From Sulfuricurvum sp. (lineage in GTDB: Bacteria > Campylobacterota > Campylobacteria > Campylobacterales > Sulfurimonadaceae), in NCBI RefSeq assembly GCF_028710345.1, contig NZ_JAQTUH010000006.1, positions 124,001 through 188,000 on the forward strand: a DNA stretch of 64,000 bases, in the 5' to 3' direction. The translations under genes were made by a program, and so were the position numbers. The notes under the pieces are model-generated. The model saw only the letters and a program-made list of their open reading frames with translations. It did no database searches and was not told the DNA's origin. Positions 46,856 through 56,463 of the stretch are shown in pieces (position 1 is the stretch's first letter; every line of letters begins with the position of its first letter).

Positions 46856-47608
46856 TTATGCACCCTTTTTAAAATTAAGAAAGTGTACAATTTTGTCTCT
46901 TAAGGGTTGTGGAAGTAACGTAAGAATTCGAATCATTAAGCTAAATCTAAAAGGGAAAGCGTAGCGTATTTTTTTTCGTTCAATCGCATGGGTAATCCGC
47001 TCTATCCCTTTGTCCGTTGACAACAAAAATGGCATTTTAAAACGATTCTTCTGCGTCATCTCTGAATCGATAAATCCGGGCATGATGGTCATAATGGTAA
47101 TACCGTATGGTTTTAACTGATAATGTAACCCTTCTGCATACGCATTAAGTGCCCGCTTGGAACTGCTATAAGCGATGGAGGTGGGCATACTAAAAAGCGA
47201 TGCGAGAGAAGAGATAAAAACAATCTCCCCAAAACGCTGCTCTATCAGCTTTGGGATTATCGGTTCCAACAGCGCATGAACACTCAAAAAATTGGTTTTA
47301 AAAACACGATGAAAATCCTCAAACGGCGTAACACCCCCACCGTGACCGACCGATACTCCCGCATTGAGGATGATTCGGTCAATCGGTTGTTCACCCAAAT
47401 AATTCCCAATCACTCTCATGCGCTCAAAATCATTAACATCAGCAACTATCGTCTCAACCTCGGAACCTCTGTCTCGACACCGTTGTGCTACTGTAGCGAG
47501 ACGATCTTCTCTGCGGGCTATTAACACCAATCTATTTTCATTTGTTGCATAGTGCAAAGCCAACGCCTCGCCTAATCCACTACTAGCACCTGTAATTATA
47601 ATTCTCAT
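46856..47608 (-). CDS. Short-chain dehydrogenase/reductase
   Basis: About 250 residues. NAD(P) motif TGASSGLG is at the start, catalytic YSSSK with the tyrosine-lysine pair in the middle, and NAG as NNAG-like. C-terminal residues end in a hydrophobic, basic segment. I chose the ATG at 47608 after GAGAGA; the longer reading has no support. Substrate unknown. Divergent from cvfB with a 39-base gap. Confidence 0.82.
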   Translation of the reverse strand: MRIIITGASSGLGEALALHYATNENRLVLIARREDRLATVAQRCRDRGSEVETIVADVNDFERMRVIGNYLGEQPIDRIILNAGVSVGHGGGVTPFEDFHRVFKTNFLSVHALLEPIIPKLIEQRFGEIVFISSLASLFSMPTSIAYSSSKRALNAYAEGLHYQLKPYGITIMTIMPGFIDSEMTQKNRFKMPFLLSTDKGIERITHAIERKKIRYAFPFRFSLMIRILTLLPQPLRDKIVHFLNFKKGA

Positions 47609-47634
47609 TTTTTCTCTCTCAAGCAAATAGTCGA

Positions 47635-47644
47635 TATAATTATA
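47635..47644. promoter_or_regulatory. Overlapping divergent -10 elements
   Basis: TATAATTATA is a palindrome giving TATAAT on both strands (47635-47640 plus, 47639-47644 minus). On the plus strand the distance from the -10 to the cvfB ATG is seven bases, so transcription would begin at the start codon itself. On the minus strand it lies 30 bases before the SDR gene. Confidence 0.55.
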
Positions 47645-47647
47645 CCC

Positions 47648-48487
47648 ATGAATGAAACATTAAAAATCGGGGAAATAAATATCCTCACTATCGATAGAGA
47701 TACAACACCGGGGCTTTTTTTACGAGCACTGGATGAGAGCGATATTTTATTGCCCAACCAATACGTCACAGACACAATGCACATCGGCGATACCATCGAC
47801 GTATTTGTGTACACCGACAGCGAAGATCGCCCAGTAGCCAGTACCGTAATGCCAAAAGCGATGGTCAATCAACTCGCCTTTGTCGAAGTAGTGGATACTA
47901 CCGCTATTGGCGCATTTGTCGATTGGGGATTGCCCAAAGATCTCTTTGTCCCGCGTGTGATGCAAAAAGTCCCTTTCAAAGTGGGAGAAAAACGTATCGT
48001 CCGTGTTATCTTAGATGAGCTAACAAACCGTCTGGTGGGAACCGAAAAAATCTCTCAAGCACTCATAGAGGCCCCTAGAGATTTTTACCCCAACACCCCT
48101 GTTGAATTTATGATTATTGCTAAAACTCCCATGGGATACAAAGCGATTGTGGATGATAAATACGAGGGGATGATTTATGCCAATGAGGTATTTGAAAAAG
48201 TACACTCGGGACAAATCAAAAATGGATTTGTAAAGCTTCGCCGTGACGATGGTAAACTCGATCTCTCATTGCAAAAAATCGGCAAAGCAAAATCAGACGA
48301 TGCAGGTGAAAAGATACTAGAGCTTTTAGAAAAAAATGGGGGGATGCTTCCCTATAACTCCAAAAGTGACCCTGACCTTATCCAAAAAACATTTGGAATG
48401 AGTAAAAAGAATTTTAAAGCCGCTCTCACTAAACTGAGTGAGTCAAAAAAAATAACTATCAAGGAGAATGGAATTTATGGGATATAG
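47648..48487 (+). CDS. S1-like RNA-binding protein (CvfB/YitL type)
   Basis: 279 residues with S1-like OB-fold domains (LKIGEINILTI; FVEVVDTTAIGAFVDWGLPKD) and a C-terminal winged helix (GMSKKNFKAALTKLSES). This is the CvfB/YitL family, which binds RNA and ribosomes. No ribosome binding site precedes the ATG, while TATAAT lies just upstream; it may be leaderless. The next gene overlaps its end. Confidence 0.82.
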   Translation: MNETLKIGEINILTIDRDTTPGLFLRALDESDILLPNQYVTDTMHIGDTIDVFVYTDSEDRPVASTVMPKAMVNQLAFVEVVDTTAIGAFVDWGLPKDLFVPRVMQKVPFKVGEKRIVRVILDELTNRLVGTEKISQALIEAPRDFYPNTPVEFMIIAKTPMGYKAIVDDKYEGMIYANEVFEKVHSGQIKNGFVKLRRDDGKLDLSLQKIGKAKSDDAGEKILELLEKNGGMLPYNSKSDPDLIQKTFGMSKKNFKAALTKLSESKKITIKENGIYGI

Positions 48488-48695
48488 ACCACTCAAGAAC
48501 AATGCCATCATTCAACTTCGTCCTCGTAAAATTTCATACACTGAGGGGGATCGAACCATCACACTGATTTCTATGAAACGAGCCTCTATGGATTTAGAAG
48601 TAGAGATCAAAGAGGGTGATGAAACCAAAATCGTCACCGATTTTCCATTTGCTCATCTCCCTAAAAAAATCAAAAAAGAGATCAATCCGCTATAA
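48477..48695 (+). CDS. Small conserved-looking protein, unknown
   Basis: About 72 residues, rich in basic and beta-forming residues (NAIIQLRPRKISYTEGDR, then LPKKIKKEI). AAGGAG at 48461-48466 fits the ATG at 48477 better than one three codons upstream, which is too close. It overlaps the cvfB end and is likely cotranslated. No family recognised. Confidence 0.55.
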   Translation: MGYRPLKNNAIIQLRPRKISYTEGDRTITLISMKRASMDLEVEIKEGDETKIVTDFPFAHLPKKIKKEINPL

Positions 48696-48723
48696 TTGCG
48701 CCAATATTTTTTAGGAGAATTCT

Positions 48724-49038
48724 ATGTCACAATTTACCAACGTTACCGCTGATAAAAAAGCAAATATCTATTTTGAGGGAAATGTTACTAGTCGAACACT
48801 CCGTTTTGAAGATGGAAGTATCAAAACTCTAGGAATCATGTTACCGGGCGAATATACCTTTAACACTGCTGATGCTGAAATCATGGAGATCATGAGTGGC
48901 GAAATGGAGGTTCAGCTTCCGGGATCTGAGGAGTGGGTTATGATTACAGGTCCTCAAAGTTTTGACGTTCCTGCTAACAGTGCTTTTCATCTCAAAGTTA
49001 AATCAGTGAGTGATTATTGCTGTAGTTTTGTCAAATAA
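48724..49038 (+). CDS. ppnP: Pyrimidine/purine nucleoside phosphorylase PpnP
   Basis: 104-residue cupin that phosphorolyses nucleosides in E. coli. Family signatures are [25 protein letters not shown] and [19 protein letters not shown] precedes the start. Followed by a clear rho-independent terminator. Confidence 0.9.
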   Translation: MSQFTNVTADKKANIYFEGNVTSRTLRFEDGSIKTLGIMLPGEYTFNTADAEIMEIMSGEMEVQLPGSEEWVMITGPQSFDVPANSAFHLKVKSVSDYCCSFVK

Positions 49039-49053
49039 CACTTTACTCACGTC

Positions 49054-49088
49054 ATTCCGTACTTGATACGGAATCCAACTATTTTTTT
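49054..49088 (+). terminator. Rho-independent terminator of ppnP
   Basis: Eight-base stem ATTCCGTA-CTTGA-TACGGAAT, then CCAACTATTTTTTT. The stem also resembles the widespread GTCATTCC...GGAATCC intergenic repeat (dRS3-like). Confidence 0.75.
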
Positions 49089-49105
49089 ATATTCTAAGAG
49101 GCTAC

Positions 49106-49747
49106 TTAGTGTCGAATTTCGATACTATCTTCCTCAATCCACCCCTCACCGATATAATCTTTCCACCCTTTTCCTGGTACAACGATTCCCGTAAGTTTAT
49201 AAAAATTTTTCTCTTGAATATTACTGGTATAACTGATTTTTGTTTTTTCAACAGATTTGCACTGCGATGCAGAATCAGGTTTAGTGCATATTTTTCCACC
49301 CTCTTTTATATCAAATCGGATAGGTTTGATCAATTTACCACTACAAGATTGTGATTCTAACGATGATTTTATTTTTTTTTCGTATTTGTTATCGATAATA
49401 CCCAGTAATAATTTACGTGCTTCGCTATCGCCTTGCTTTGCAGCTGATGCAAACCACATCATTGCAAGTGAAATGTTTTGCTCAACACCTCTGCCACTGA
49501 TATACATGATGCCTAGATTAAATTGAGCATCTTTGTGCCCCTGTATGGCTGCTTTTTCATACCACTGCACTGCCATTGAGTGATTGATATCCGTTCCAAT
49601 ACCTTGCTCATACATCACACCGCAAGCATATTGTGCTTCTATATTTCCACGAACTGCTTCCGTGTAGGTAGTCGAAAAAGAGGGTTGAGAGGAGGATGCA
49701 TTTAAAGTGGATAAAACTAAAAGAGTGCAGAGTAATAATTTTTTCAT
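49106..49747 (-). CDS. Exported Sel1-repeat protein
   Basis: 213 residues: signal peptide, two to three Sel1/TPR-like repeats (AQYACGVMYEQGIGTD, AQFNLGIMYISGRGVEQ, MWFASAAKQGDSEAR), then a C-terminal region with cysteine pairs. Sel1 proteins act as protein-interaction scaffolds. Signal peptide ends near SLNASS, so it is periplasmic or secreted. Partner unknown. Confidence 0.8.
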   Translation of the reverse strand: MKKLLLCTLLVLSTLNASSSQPSFSTTYTEAVRGNIEAQYACGVMYEQGIGTDINHSMAVQWYEKAAIQGHKDAQFNLGIMYISGRGVEQNISLAMMWFASAAKQGDSEARKLLLGIIDNKYEKKIKSSLESQSCSGKLIKPIRFDIKEGGKICTKPDSASQCKSVEKTKISYTSNIQEKNFYKLTGIVVPGKGWKDYIGEGWIEEDSIEIRH

Positions 49748-49783
49748 AAATTCGACCCTTTATCAAAAAATTATTATTTCTGT

Positions 49784-49799
49784 CTCCCCAAAAGAGGAG
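49784..49799 (-). terminator. Weak hairpin after infA
   Basis: On the minus strand CTCCTC-TTTT-GGGGAG, with one mismatch, followed 12 bases later by TTTTTT. Possible terminator of the ribosomal operon, which ends here. Confidence 0.4.
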
Positions 49800-49808
49800 C
49801 AAAAATAG

Positions 49809-50027
49809 TTATTTATAGCGATAAGTGATACGCCCTTTATCAAGACTATAAGGGGTCAATTCGAGTTTTACCGTATCCCCCGGAAGAATCTTGATATAGT
49901 GCATACGCATTTTGCCGGCAATGTGACATAAAATCACATGCCCGTTCGGAAGCTCCACACGAAACGTTGCGTTCGGTAGTGCTTCAACAATCTTTCCATC
50001 AACTTCGATGACATCATCTTTTGCCAT
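49809..50027 (-). CDS. infA: Translation initiation factor IF-1
   Basis: 72-residue OB-fold protein that binds the ribosomal A site with IF-2 and IF-3. Motifs VRVELPNGH-type and [21 protein letters not shown]. It is the last gene of the operon; the alpha-operon genes (rpmJ, rpsM, rpsK, rpsD, rpoA, rplQ) that follow infA in H. pylori are absent here. Confidence 0.94.
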   Translation of the reverse strand: MAKDDVIEVDGKIVEALPNATFRVELPNGHVILCHIAGKMRMHYIKILPGDTVKLELTPYSLDKGRITYRYK

Positions 50028-50036
50028 AAAATCCCT

Positions 50037-50795
50037 TTATATGATTGATAATATTTCAGCTCTACCGTTGATAATCGCAACCGTATGCTCGTAATGAGAG
50101 CCTCTTAGCTCATCTACACTTACCACATCCCAACCATTGGTCATGATTTTGGATGCACCCTCTTTTTGACAAATCATCGGCTCAAGACAAAAAACCATTC
50201 CGTTTTTAATCTTTGGCCCCGCTTTCGCATTCCCACCATCAAGATAGTTAGGAATTTCAGGCTCTTCATGAGGCTTTTTACCGATGCCGTGTCCGCAAAA
50301 ATTGCGTAACGGTACATAGCCGCGAGAGAGGATAAATTTTTCCATCTCGAATGAGAGCTCTTTAAAGCGCATCCCATCTTTGATGATATCAATCGCGTAA
50401 TACAACGTATCTTTTGCACACGCGATCAATGCTTCATCCTCAGCACTGATTTGACCCACTCCGACTGTTATCGCAGCATCTCCGAAATATCCGCTTTTTT
50501 GAGTTCCGACATCAAAACCGATGATGTCCCCCTCTTGAAGCCGATAGTCTGTTGGGATACCGTGAATAATAACGTTATTGAGTGAGGTACACACAGCACT
50601 TGGGAATCCGTAGAGCCCTTTAAAAGAGGGTTTGGCGTTATGACTGCGGATATACTCCTCACCCATAGCATCCAACTCTTTTAATGAAACTCCCACTTTT
50701 GCATTTTCACGTAAAAGCTCCAACGTCCCTGCAACGATTTTATTCGCTTCACGGAGTTTGGCTATTTCGTCGTTTTTGCGAAGTGCAATCGCCAT
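50037..50795 (-). CDS. map: Methionine aminopeptidase, type I
   Basis: 252 residues; removes the initiator methionine. Metal ligands appear in GFDVGTQKSGYFGDAA, CGHGIGKKPHEEP, LEPMI and HYEHTVAI. Lies between secY and infA, as in other bacteria with this gene order. Confidence 0.95.
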   Translation of the reverse strand: MAIALRKNDEIAKLREANKIVAGTLELLRENAKVGVSLKELDAMGEEYIRSHNAKPSFKGLYGFPSAVCTSLNNVIIHGIPTDYRLQEGDIIGFDVGTQKSGYFGDAAITVGVGQISAEDEALIACAKDTLYYAIDIIKDGMRFKELSFEMEKFILSRGYVPLRNFCGHGIGKKPHEEPEIPNYLDGGNAKAGPKIKNGMVFCLEPMICQKEGASKIMTNGWDVVSVDELRGSHYEHTVAIINGRAEILSII

Positions 50796-50797
50796 GA

Positions 50798-52060
50798 TTA
50801 AAGGCCAACCGCACTAAGAGTTTGATATTTACTGGTATACACTTGTGCTTCGACACGACGCATTGTATCGAGTGCTACTTGAACCACGATAAGAACGGCA
50901 GTACCACCAAAGAAGAACGGTACACCCATCGCTTTCACAACAACCCATGGCAATGTTGCGATAAGACCGAGATAGATTGCACCTGTAATGGTCAAACGCC
51001 CTGCCGTATCGTTCAAAAACTCTTTGGTTGATTCACCGGGGCGAATACCGGGGATAAATCCACCTTGACGTTTGAGGTTATCGGAAATATCTTTAGCATT
51101 AAATACAATAGAAGCATAGAAAAATGCAAAGAACGCGATAAACATAAACTGTAAAAAGTTAAAGAAATAGTGATTTGGATTCAAAACATCCGCAATTGCT
51201 TGAATCGTTGGATTCGTACTGCTAGAGAGAACCGTCATCGGAAACATCAAAATTGCTGAAGCAAAAATAACCGGAATAACCCCTGATAGATTCACTTTAA
51301 CCGGAATATAGTTCATAACCCGTTTGTTTTGATTTTGTAACATCGTCTTTTTCGCATAGGTTACCGGAATACGACGCTCACCGAGCTCAACGTAAATGAT
51401 AACCAACACCGTCGCGACAACTAATGCAAAAATAGCTAATACAACTAAAAAGCTCATTGCTCCTGTATTTACCATCGTAATCATATGTCCGATAGCACTT
51501 GGAATAGCTGAGACAATCCCTGCAAAGATAATCAAAGAGACACCATTACCGATACCGCTTTGGGTGATTTGCTCACCAATCCACATCAACAACATGGTCC
51601 CCGCCAACATCGAAACAACGGCAAGGATCACAAACGTTTGATGATCGACCAAAATAGCACTTGTACCATCTTTACCGCCCATATGTTGCAATCCAACACT
51701 CACACCGATAGCTTGGACAATCGTAATCGCAATGGTTGCATAACGGATAATTTGCATGTATTTAACCATACCATCACGCTCTTTTTTCATTTGCGCTAAA
51801 GTTGGGAAAGTGGCTGCTAATAATTCCATAATAATTGAGGCGGTGATGTAGGGCATAATACCAAGAGAGATAATAGAGAAGCGTTCTACGGCTTTACCGC
51901 TAAACATATTAAATAGACCTAACGCGTCAGCTTGATGAGAGTTAAAAAATGAAGCAATAACGGCTGTGTCAACACCCGGTACTGGCACGTATGCCAATAG
52001 TCGGTAGATAAAAAGAAAACCGATCGTAATTAAGATCTTGTTTACAAGTTGCTGGTTCAT
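50798..52060 (-). CDS. secY: Preprotein translocase subunit SecY
   Basis: 420-residue membrane channel with ten helices; motifs VPVPGVDTA, SIISLGIMPYITASI and SALSGVG-like plug region, ending in QTLSAVGL. Start shares one base with the rplO stop. Confidence 0.95.
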   Translation of the reverse strand: MNQQLVNKILITIGFLFIYRLLAYVPVPGVDTAVIASFFNSHQADALGLFNMFSGKAVERFSIISLGIMPYITASIIMELLAATFPTLAQMKKERDGMVKYMQIIRYATIAITIVQAIGVSVGLQHMGGKDGTSAILVDHQTFVILAVVSMLAGTMLLMWIGEQITQSGIGNGVSLIIFAGIVSAIPSAIGHMITMVNTGAMSFLVVLAIFALVVATVLVIIYVELGERRIPVTYAKKTMLQNQNKRVMNYIPVKVNLSGVIPVIFASAILMFPMTVLSSSTNPTIQAIADVLNPNHYFFNFLQFMFIAFFAFFYASIVFNAKDISDNLKRQGGFIPGIRPGESTKEFLNDTAGRLTITGAIYLGLIATLPWVVVKAMGVPFFFGGTAVLIVVQVALDTMRRVEAQVYTSKYQTLSAVGL

Positions 52061-52458
52061 TAGTTACCAGTGGTTGTAACGTTTTCGTCTTTAATTTTTG
52101 ATGCATAATCTTTAGCGCTTGCACCTACAAGTTTAACTTGAGTGACCGATTTTTTCAAACGGTGTACGCTGCGGATTGTTTCCATAGTGATTTCAGAAAG
52201 CGTTGCAATCTCTTTCACTTTTTCAACGTTGATAATTGTCGGTTTTACAACACGAGATTGGAAACCGATTTTTGGCAAACGGCGAGCAAGTGGTTGTTGT
52301 CCACCCTCAAAGTTACGTTTTTCATTGTAACCTTTACGAGCTTTTTGACCTTTGTGACCTTTACCCGCTGTTTTACCTTGTCCACTACCTTGACCACGGC
52401 CAAGACGTTTTGTGTTGTGGGTTGACCCCTCAGCAGGGGTTAAATTTTCGAGTGCCAT
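52060..52458 (-). CDS. rplO: 50S ribosomal protein L15
   Basis: 132 residues; [22 protein letters not shown] is the glycine-rich N-terminal tail that threads into 23S rRNA, and [15 protein letters not shown] follows. It follows rpsE by three bases, leaving no room for rpmD (L30). Confidence 0.95.
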   Translation of the reverse strand: MALENLTPAEGSTHNTKRLGRGQGSGQGKTAGKGHKGQKARKGYNEKRNFEGGQQPLARRLPKIGFQSRVVKPTIINVEKVKEIATLSEITMETIRSVHRLKKSVTQVKLVGASAKDYASKIKDENVTTTGN

Positions 52459-52461
52459 ACC

Positions 52462-52908
52462 TTATCCTTTGATACGTGAAAGTGCATCAACTGTTGCACG
52501 AACAACGGTGTTTGGATTGTTTGAACCCAAAGACTTCGTCAAGATGTCTTGGATACCAGCAAGCTCAAGAACAGGACGAGCAGCACCACCGGCGATGACC
52601 CCTGTCCCTTCAGATGCTGGTTTAAGCAACATACGACTTGCGTTGTATTTTACTTCGATATCGTGAGCGATAGTTGTCCCTTTGATCTTAACTTCTGTAA
52701 GATTTTTGAACGCTTCATCAACCGCTTTACGGATAGCGTCCGGAACCTCTTTAGCTTTACCGACACCGTAACCAACAGTACCTTTTTTATTACCTACAAC
52801 CACAAGTGCAGTAAAACGAAAACGACGTCCACCTTTTACAACTTTGGTTACACGACCGATGTTTACGATCGATTCTGAAAATTCTTCTCTGTTAATAGGA
52901 TTCATCAT
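52462..52908 (-). CDS. rpsE: 30S ribosomal protein S5
   Basis: 148 residues; dsRBD-like signature [18 protein letters not shown] and the [17 protein letters not shown] loop, linked to decoding fidelity. Starts at the first of two adjacent ATGs after AAGG; the second is equally possible. Confidence 0.95.
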   Translation of the reverse strand: MMNPINREEFSESIVNIGRVTKVVKGGRRFRFTALVVVGNKKGTVGYGVGKAKEVPDAIRKAVDEAFKNLTEVKIKGTTIAHDIEVKYNASRMLLKPASEGTGVIAGGAARPVLELAGIQDILTKSLGSNNPNTVVRATVDALSRIKG

Positions 52909-52914
52909 CTGACC

Positions 52915-53271
52915 TTAAAACTTAATTTCATTTGCACGAAGTGATTCGGCAAACGCTTTTACTACGCCGTGATACAAAAATCCGTTACGATCAAACGTAA
53001 CTTCATTGATACCAGCTTCTTTAAGGTTTTTTGCAAATACTTCAGCTGCTTTTTGAGCGCTTTCGATATTTGCTTTAAGACCCAAAGTTTTTGAGTGAAC
53101 GCTTGCAAGAGTTACCCCTTGCTCGTCGTTGATCGCTTGTGCGCTAATAAAGCGGTTAGAGCGAAATACTGAGATACGTGGCAATGTCGCGCATCCTGAA
53201 ATTTTAGAGCGAATACGGCGTTTACGTTGCAAACGTTTTGCCGCTTTAATTTTAAGTGTTTTACCTGTCAT
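52915..53271 (-). CDS. rplR: 50S ribosomal protein L18
   Basis: 118 residues; RIRSKISGCATLPRISVFRSNR and DRNGFLYHGVVKAFAESLR are the 5S-rRNA-binding signatures. Six bases before rpsE. Confidence 0.95.
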   Translation of the reverse strand: MTGKTLKIKAAKRLQRKRRIRSKISGCATLPRISVFRSNRFISAQAINDEQGVTLASVHSKTLGLKANIESAQKAAEVFAKNLKEAGINEVTFDRNGFLYHGVVKAFAESLRANEIKF

Positions 53272-53282
53272 ATCATCGCTCC

Positions 53283-53819
53283 TTATTTCTTAGATGTCTT
53301 ACCGGCTTTACGCAGGATAGTCTCATCAGAATATTTAACACCTTTACCTTTGTACGGCTCAGGTGGACGGAATGAACGAATTTCAGCTGCAATTTGTCCA
53401 ATTTGTTGTTTATCGGCACCTTTGATGCTAATAACGTTTTTCTCAACTGCAATCGCAACACCCGCTGGGATATCGTAGTTGATATCATGGCTGAATCCGA
53501 GTTGAAGTTTCAAAACACTACCATCAACAGCAGCACGGTAACCAACACCGTTGATTTCAAGTTTTTTCTCAAAACCTGTTGTCAAACCGGTAACGATATT
53601 TGCTGCAAGTGCGCGATACGTACCCCAAAATGCACGATCTTGACGAGCGTCAGAGTTAGTAGCGAAAGTCAAAGCGTTATCTTCGAATGTTACACCACAG
53701 TTTCCGCGAGTATCAAGAACTTGAGTCGTAGACCCTTTTACAAATGTGATTACTGCACCATCAAGAGTTACTGTTACATCAGCTGGGATGACAAGAGGAA
53801 GTTTTCCAATACGTGACAT
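53283..53819 (-). CDS. rplF: 50S ribosomal protein L6
   Basis: 178 residues with two homologous alpha-beta domains; [11 protein letters not shown] at the start and [17 protein letters not shown] near the end are family hallmarks. Nine bases after rpsH. Confidence 0.95.
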   Translation of the reverse strand: MSRIGKLPLVIPADVTVTLDGAVITFVKGSTTQVLDTRGNCGVTFEDNALTFATNSDARQDRAFWGTYRALAANIVTGLTTGFEKKLEINGVGYRAAVDGSVLKLQLGFSHDINYDIPAGVAIAVEKNVISIKGADKQQIGQIAAEIRSFRPPEPYKGKGVKYSDETILRKAGKTSKK

Positions 53820-53828
53820 CTTATCTCC

Positions 53829-54224
53829 TTACCAAATTGTACAAAGGACTTCACCACCAACGCCAAGCTCGAATGCTTTGTCGTTAGGAAGAACCCCTTT
53901 TGAACTACTGACGATGATCGTACCATAACCGTTTTTAAAACGTTTAAGTTCGTCTTTGCCTTTGTAAACACGTCGTCCTGATTTAGAAACACGTTTTACT
54001 TCATTAATTACAGTACGACCGTTTGCATCGTACTTTAACACTACGTTGATTGTTTTTTTAACGCCGTCTTCGACAACGTTGAAACTTTCAATATACCCTT
54101 TGTCTGCCAAAATAGCAACAACTGCTTCTACTGTTTTAGAATGCATAAGCGTTGTTGAATCAAGACGACGCATAGCCGCATTACGGATACGAGTCAACGA
54201 ATCCGCGATCAAATCATTAATCAT
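53829..54224 (-). CDS. rpsH: 30S ribosomal protein S8
   Basis: 131 residues; [13 protein letters not shown] at the N-terminus and the [14 protein letters not shown] loop near the end bind the central 16S domain. It is the repressor of the spc operon in E. coli. A 46-base gap with a hairpin separates it from rpsN. Confidence 0.95.
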   Translation of the reverse strand: MINDLIADSLTRIRNAAMRRLDSTTLMHSKTVEAVVAILADKGYIESFNVVEDGVKKTINVVLKYDANGRTVINEVKRVSKSGRRVYKGKDELKRFKNGYGTIIVSSSKGVLPNDKAFELGVGGEVLCTIW

Positions 54225-54260
54225 TTATTTTCCTTAATATCTAACAATTAGGAGTTTCAC

Positions 54261-54278
54261 CTTGGTAAAATTACCAAG
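54261..54278. promoter_or_regulatory. Intra-operon hairpin between rpsN and rpsH
   Basis: Perfect palindrome CTTGGTAA-AA-TTACCAAG spanning the rpsN stop codon. It could regulate or stabilise the message in the longest gap of the spc section; no T-tract on the minus strand beyond TTTCACC-like sequence. Confidence 0.45.
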
Positions 54279-54456
54279 AAGACTTTCTAACGCCTGGGAG
54301 TAACCCTTCGTTTGCCATTTTACGAAAGCAAACGCGACAAATTCCGAAATCGCTGATAACAGAGTGTGGACGACCACAAATCTGACAACGAGTATACGCA
54401 CGAACAGCGTACTTTGGAGTACGTTGTTGTTTAGCAATCATTGACTTCTTAGCCAT
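54271..54456 (-). CDS. rpsN: 30S ribosomal protein S14, zinc-binding type
   Basis: 61-residue type Z S14 with zinc ligands C24, C27, C40 and C43 ([16 protein letters not shown]). Start overlaps the rplE stop by one base. Confidence 0.95.
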   Translation of the reverse strand: MAKKSMIAKQQRTPKYAVRAYTRCQICGRPHSVISDFGICRVCFRKMANEGLLPGVRKSSW

Positions 54457-55001
54457 TATTCTCTCCCTTTTGCAAACGGCATACCGATCATCTCAAGAAG
54501 CTTGAAAGCGTCCTTGTCAGCAGTTGCGTTTGTTACTACGGTGATGTTCATCCCGTGGATTTGCATAATTGAATCGTAATCAACTTCTGGGAAAATCAAC
54601 TGCTCAGTCAAACCGAAGTTGTAGTTTCCGCGACCGTCGAAACCGTTACGTGGAATACCACGGAAGTCTTTCATACGAGGAAGAGATACAGAAATCAATT
54701 TATCCATGAAATCGTACATTTGAGCACCGCGTAGTGTAACTTTTACACCAACCGGCATCCCTTCACGTACTTTAAAACCAGCTACTGATTTACGAGCAAC
54801 AACAACGGATGCGCGTTGACCAGCAATGTTACTGATTGTATCTTGGATACTTTGAATCAATTTGTTATCTTTCATAGCAAAGCCACAACCAACAGAGATC
54901 ACTACTTTTTCAAGTTTTGGAGTCTGCATTGGGTTAGCAATACCAAGAGCCGCTTGAAGCTCAGGCTTAAGAGCCAAATATTTATCTTTTAGTCGTGCCA
55001 T
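54456..55001 (-). CDS. rplE: 50S ribosomal protein L5
   Basis: 181 residues; [15 protein letters not shown] and [17 protein letters not shown] match L5, which contacts 5S rRNA and P-site tRNA. Two bases from rplX. Confidence 0.95.
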   Translation of the reverse strand: MARLKDKYLALKPELQAALGIANPMQTPKLEKVVISVGCGFAMKDNKLIQSIQDTISNIAGQRASVVVARKSVAGFKVREGMPVGVKVTLRGAQMYDFMDKLISVSLPRMKDFRGIPRNGFDGRGNYNFGLTEQLIFPEVDYDSIMQIHGMNITVVTNATADKDAFKLLEMIGMPFAKGRE

Positions 55002-55003
55002 GA

Positions 55004-55234
55004 TTACGCCTCAACTTTACGGACATTTGATACATCAACAGGCATCTCTTTACTCAAGAATCCGCCTTGTGGATTTTGCTCGGTAGGTTTGATCGCTTTT
55101 TTAGCAATGCGAACACCCTTAACGATTACTTTGTTTTTCTTAGGCATAACCGCAAGCAATTCTGCTTTTGTACCTTTGTCATCACCGGCGATCACTTCAA
55201 CAATGTCGCCTTTTTTGAAATTAAATTTTGCCAT
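55004..55234 (-). CDS. rplX: 50S ribosomal protein L24
   Basis: 76 residues; KOW motif [19 protein letters not shown] initiates 50S assembly. I chose the second of two tandem ATGs (AGAGG spaced seven bases); the first overlaps the rplN stop by four bases. Confidence 0.93.
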   Translation of the reverse strand: MAKFNFKKGDIVEVIAGDDKGTKAELLAVMPKKNKVIVKGVRIAKKAIKPTEQNPQGGFLSKEMPVDVSNVRKVEA

Positions 55235-55602
55235 CATACAACCTCTGGAGCGAGAGATACGATTTTCATGAAACCAGCATAACGAACTTCACGTCCGATA
55301 GGTCCGAAAATACGTGTACCAACCGGCTCACTTTTTTTATCAAGGATAACCCCTGCGTTTTCGTCAAAACGGATCAACGAACCGTTTTCACGGTGAATCT
55401 CTTTTTTGGTACGAACAACTACAGCTTTTACTACTTGACCTTTTTTTACTTTACCGGTTGGAGTCGCTTTTTTAACAGAAGCGATGATAACATCACCTAC
55501 AGTTGCATAACGACGTTTTGAACCGCCAAGAACTTTAATACACATGATCTCTTTTGCACCAGTGTTGTCTGCTACTGCTAGACGCGTAAAACTTTGAATC
55601 AT
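55234..55602 (-). CDS. rplN: 50S ribosomal protein L14
   Basis: 122 residues; begins [19 protein letters not shown] and carries the [11 protein letters not shown] signature. Overlaps the rpsQ stop by four bases. Confidence 0.95.
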   Translation of the reverse strand: MIQSFTRLAVADNTGAKEIMCIKVLGGSKRRYATVGDVIIASVKKATPTGKVKKGQVVKAVVVRTKKEIHRENGSLIRFDENAGVILDKKSEPVGTRIFGPIGREVRYAGFMKIVSLAPEVV

Positions 55603-55853
55603 GCGCTTACTCCTGCTTTTACAAGAGATTTAAGACGGAATGATTTGCTTTTACTAAGCGGACGGCACTCGATTGCGATAACCAAATCACCAATGTTTAA
55701 TTGGTTGTTTTCGTCATGAATCATGTATTTTTTGAAACGTTTTACCGTTTTATGGTAACGTGGGTGCATAACGCGACGCTCAACAAGAATAGTTGCTGAT
55801 TTATCCGCCCCGTTAGTTACTACGATACCTTGAATTTCACGTTTATGTGTCAT
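55599..55853 (-). CDS. rpsQ: 30S ribosomal protein S17
   Basis: 84 residues; [20 protein letters not shown] and the [16 protein letters not shown] signature, an OB-fold binding 16S rRNA. Ten bases after rpmC. Confidence 0.95.
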   Translation of the reverse strand: MTHKREIQGIVVTNGADKSATILVERRVMHPRYHKTVKRFKKYMIHDENNQLNIGDLVIAIECRPLSKSKSFRLKSLVKAGVSA

Positions 55854-55863
55854 AGGTTCACCC

Positions 55864-56049
55864 TTACTTCACTGCGCTAAGCGCGGTGTTGATACGTGCA
55901 ATGTCTTTTTTCGCCGTGCGAAGTTCGCTCGTGTTAGTCAATTGCATCATTTTTTGCTTGATTTTCAAAGTGAAAAGCTCAATCTTTTTCTCTTTGAGCG
56001 CACTTTGAAGTTCAGCAGCGGTTTTACCGTTTAAATCAGTATATTTCAT
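55864..56049 (-). CDS. rpmC: 50S ribosomal protein L29
   Basis: 61-residue two-helix protein near the peptide exit; [12 protein letters not shown] is the signature helix. Overlaps the end of rplP by 14 bases. Confidence 0.94.
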   Translation of the reverse strand: MKYTDLNGKTAAELQSALKEKKIELFTLKIKQKMMQLTNTSELRTAKKDIARINTALSAVK

Positions 56050-56461
56050 TGCTCATCTCCGCAGTCACAATTTTTGTTTTGAATGGGAGTTTTTGCATCG
56101 CAAGCGCTAACGCTTCACGAGCAAGACCTTCTTCAACGCCGCCCATTTCAAAAATAATACGGCCAGGTTTGATGTTCATAACCCATTGATCCACAGAACC
56201 TTTACCTTTACCCATACGCACTTCAAGTGGTTTGGCAGTCAAAGGTTTAGCTGGGAAAACACGAATCCAGATTTTACCGTTACGTTTAATGTGACGAGTA
56301 GCTGAGATACGAGCCGCTTCGATTTGGCGAGAGTTAATACGTCCCGCTTCCGTTGCTTTAAATCCGATAGAACCAAACTCAAGTTTGTTTCCGGCAGTAG
56401 CGTAACCACGGTTACGCCCTTTCATCATTTTACGATATTTCGTACGCTTTGGCATCAACAT
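56036..56461 (-). CDS. rplP: 50S ribosomal protein L16
   Basis: 141 residues; [19 protein letters not shown] start is usual for this phylum; [13 protein letters not shown] and [10 protein letters not shown] follow. It lies near the tRNA elbow site. Confidence 0.95.
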   Translation of the reverse strand: MLMPKRTKYRKMMKGRNRGYATAGNKLEFGSIGFKATEAGRINSRQIEAARISATRHIKRNGKIWIRVFPAKPLTAKPLEVRMGKGKGSVDQWVMNIKPGRIIFEMGGVEEGLAREALALAMQKLPFKTKIVTAEMSNEIY

Positions 56462-56463
56462 GA

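Noticed and set aside
52459-52461. Missing rpmD (L30) as a possible annotation slip
   Set aside because: Only three bases separate rpsE and rplO, so the gene is truly absent here, as in other Campylobacterota.
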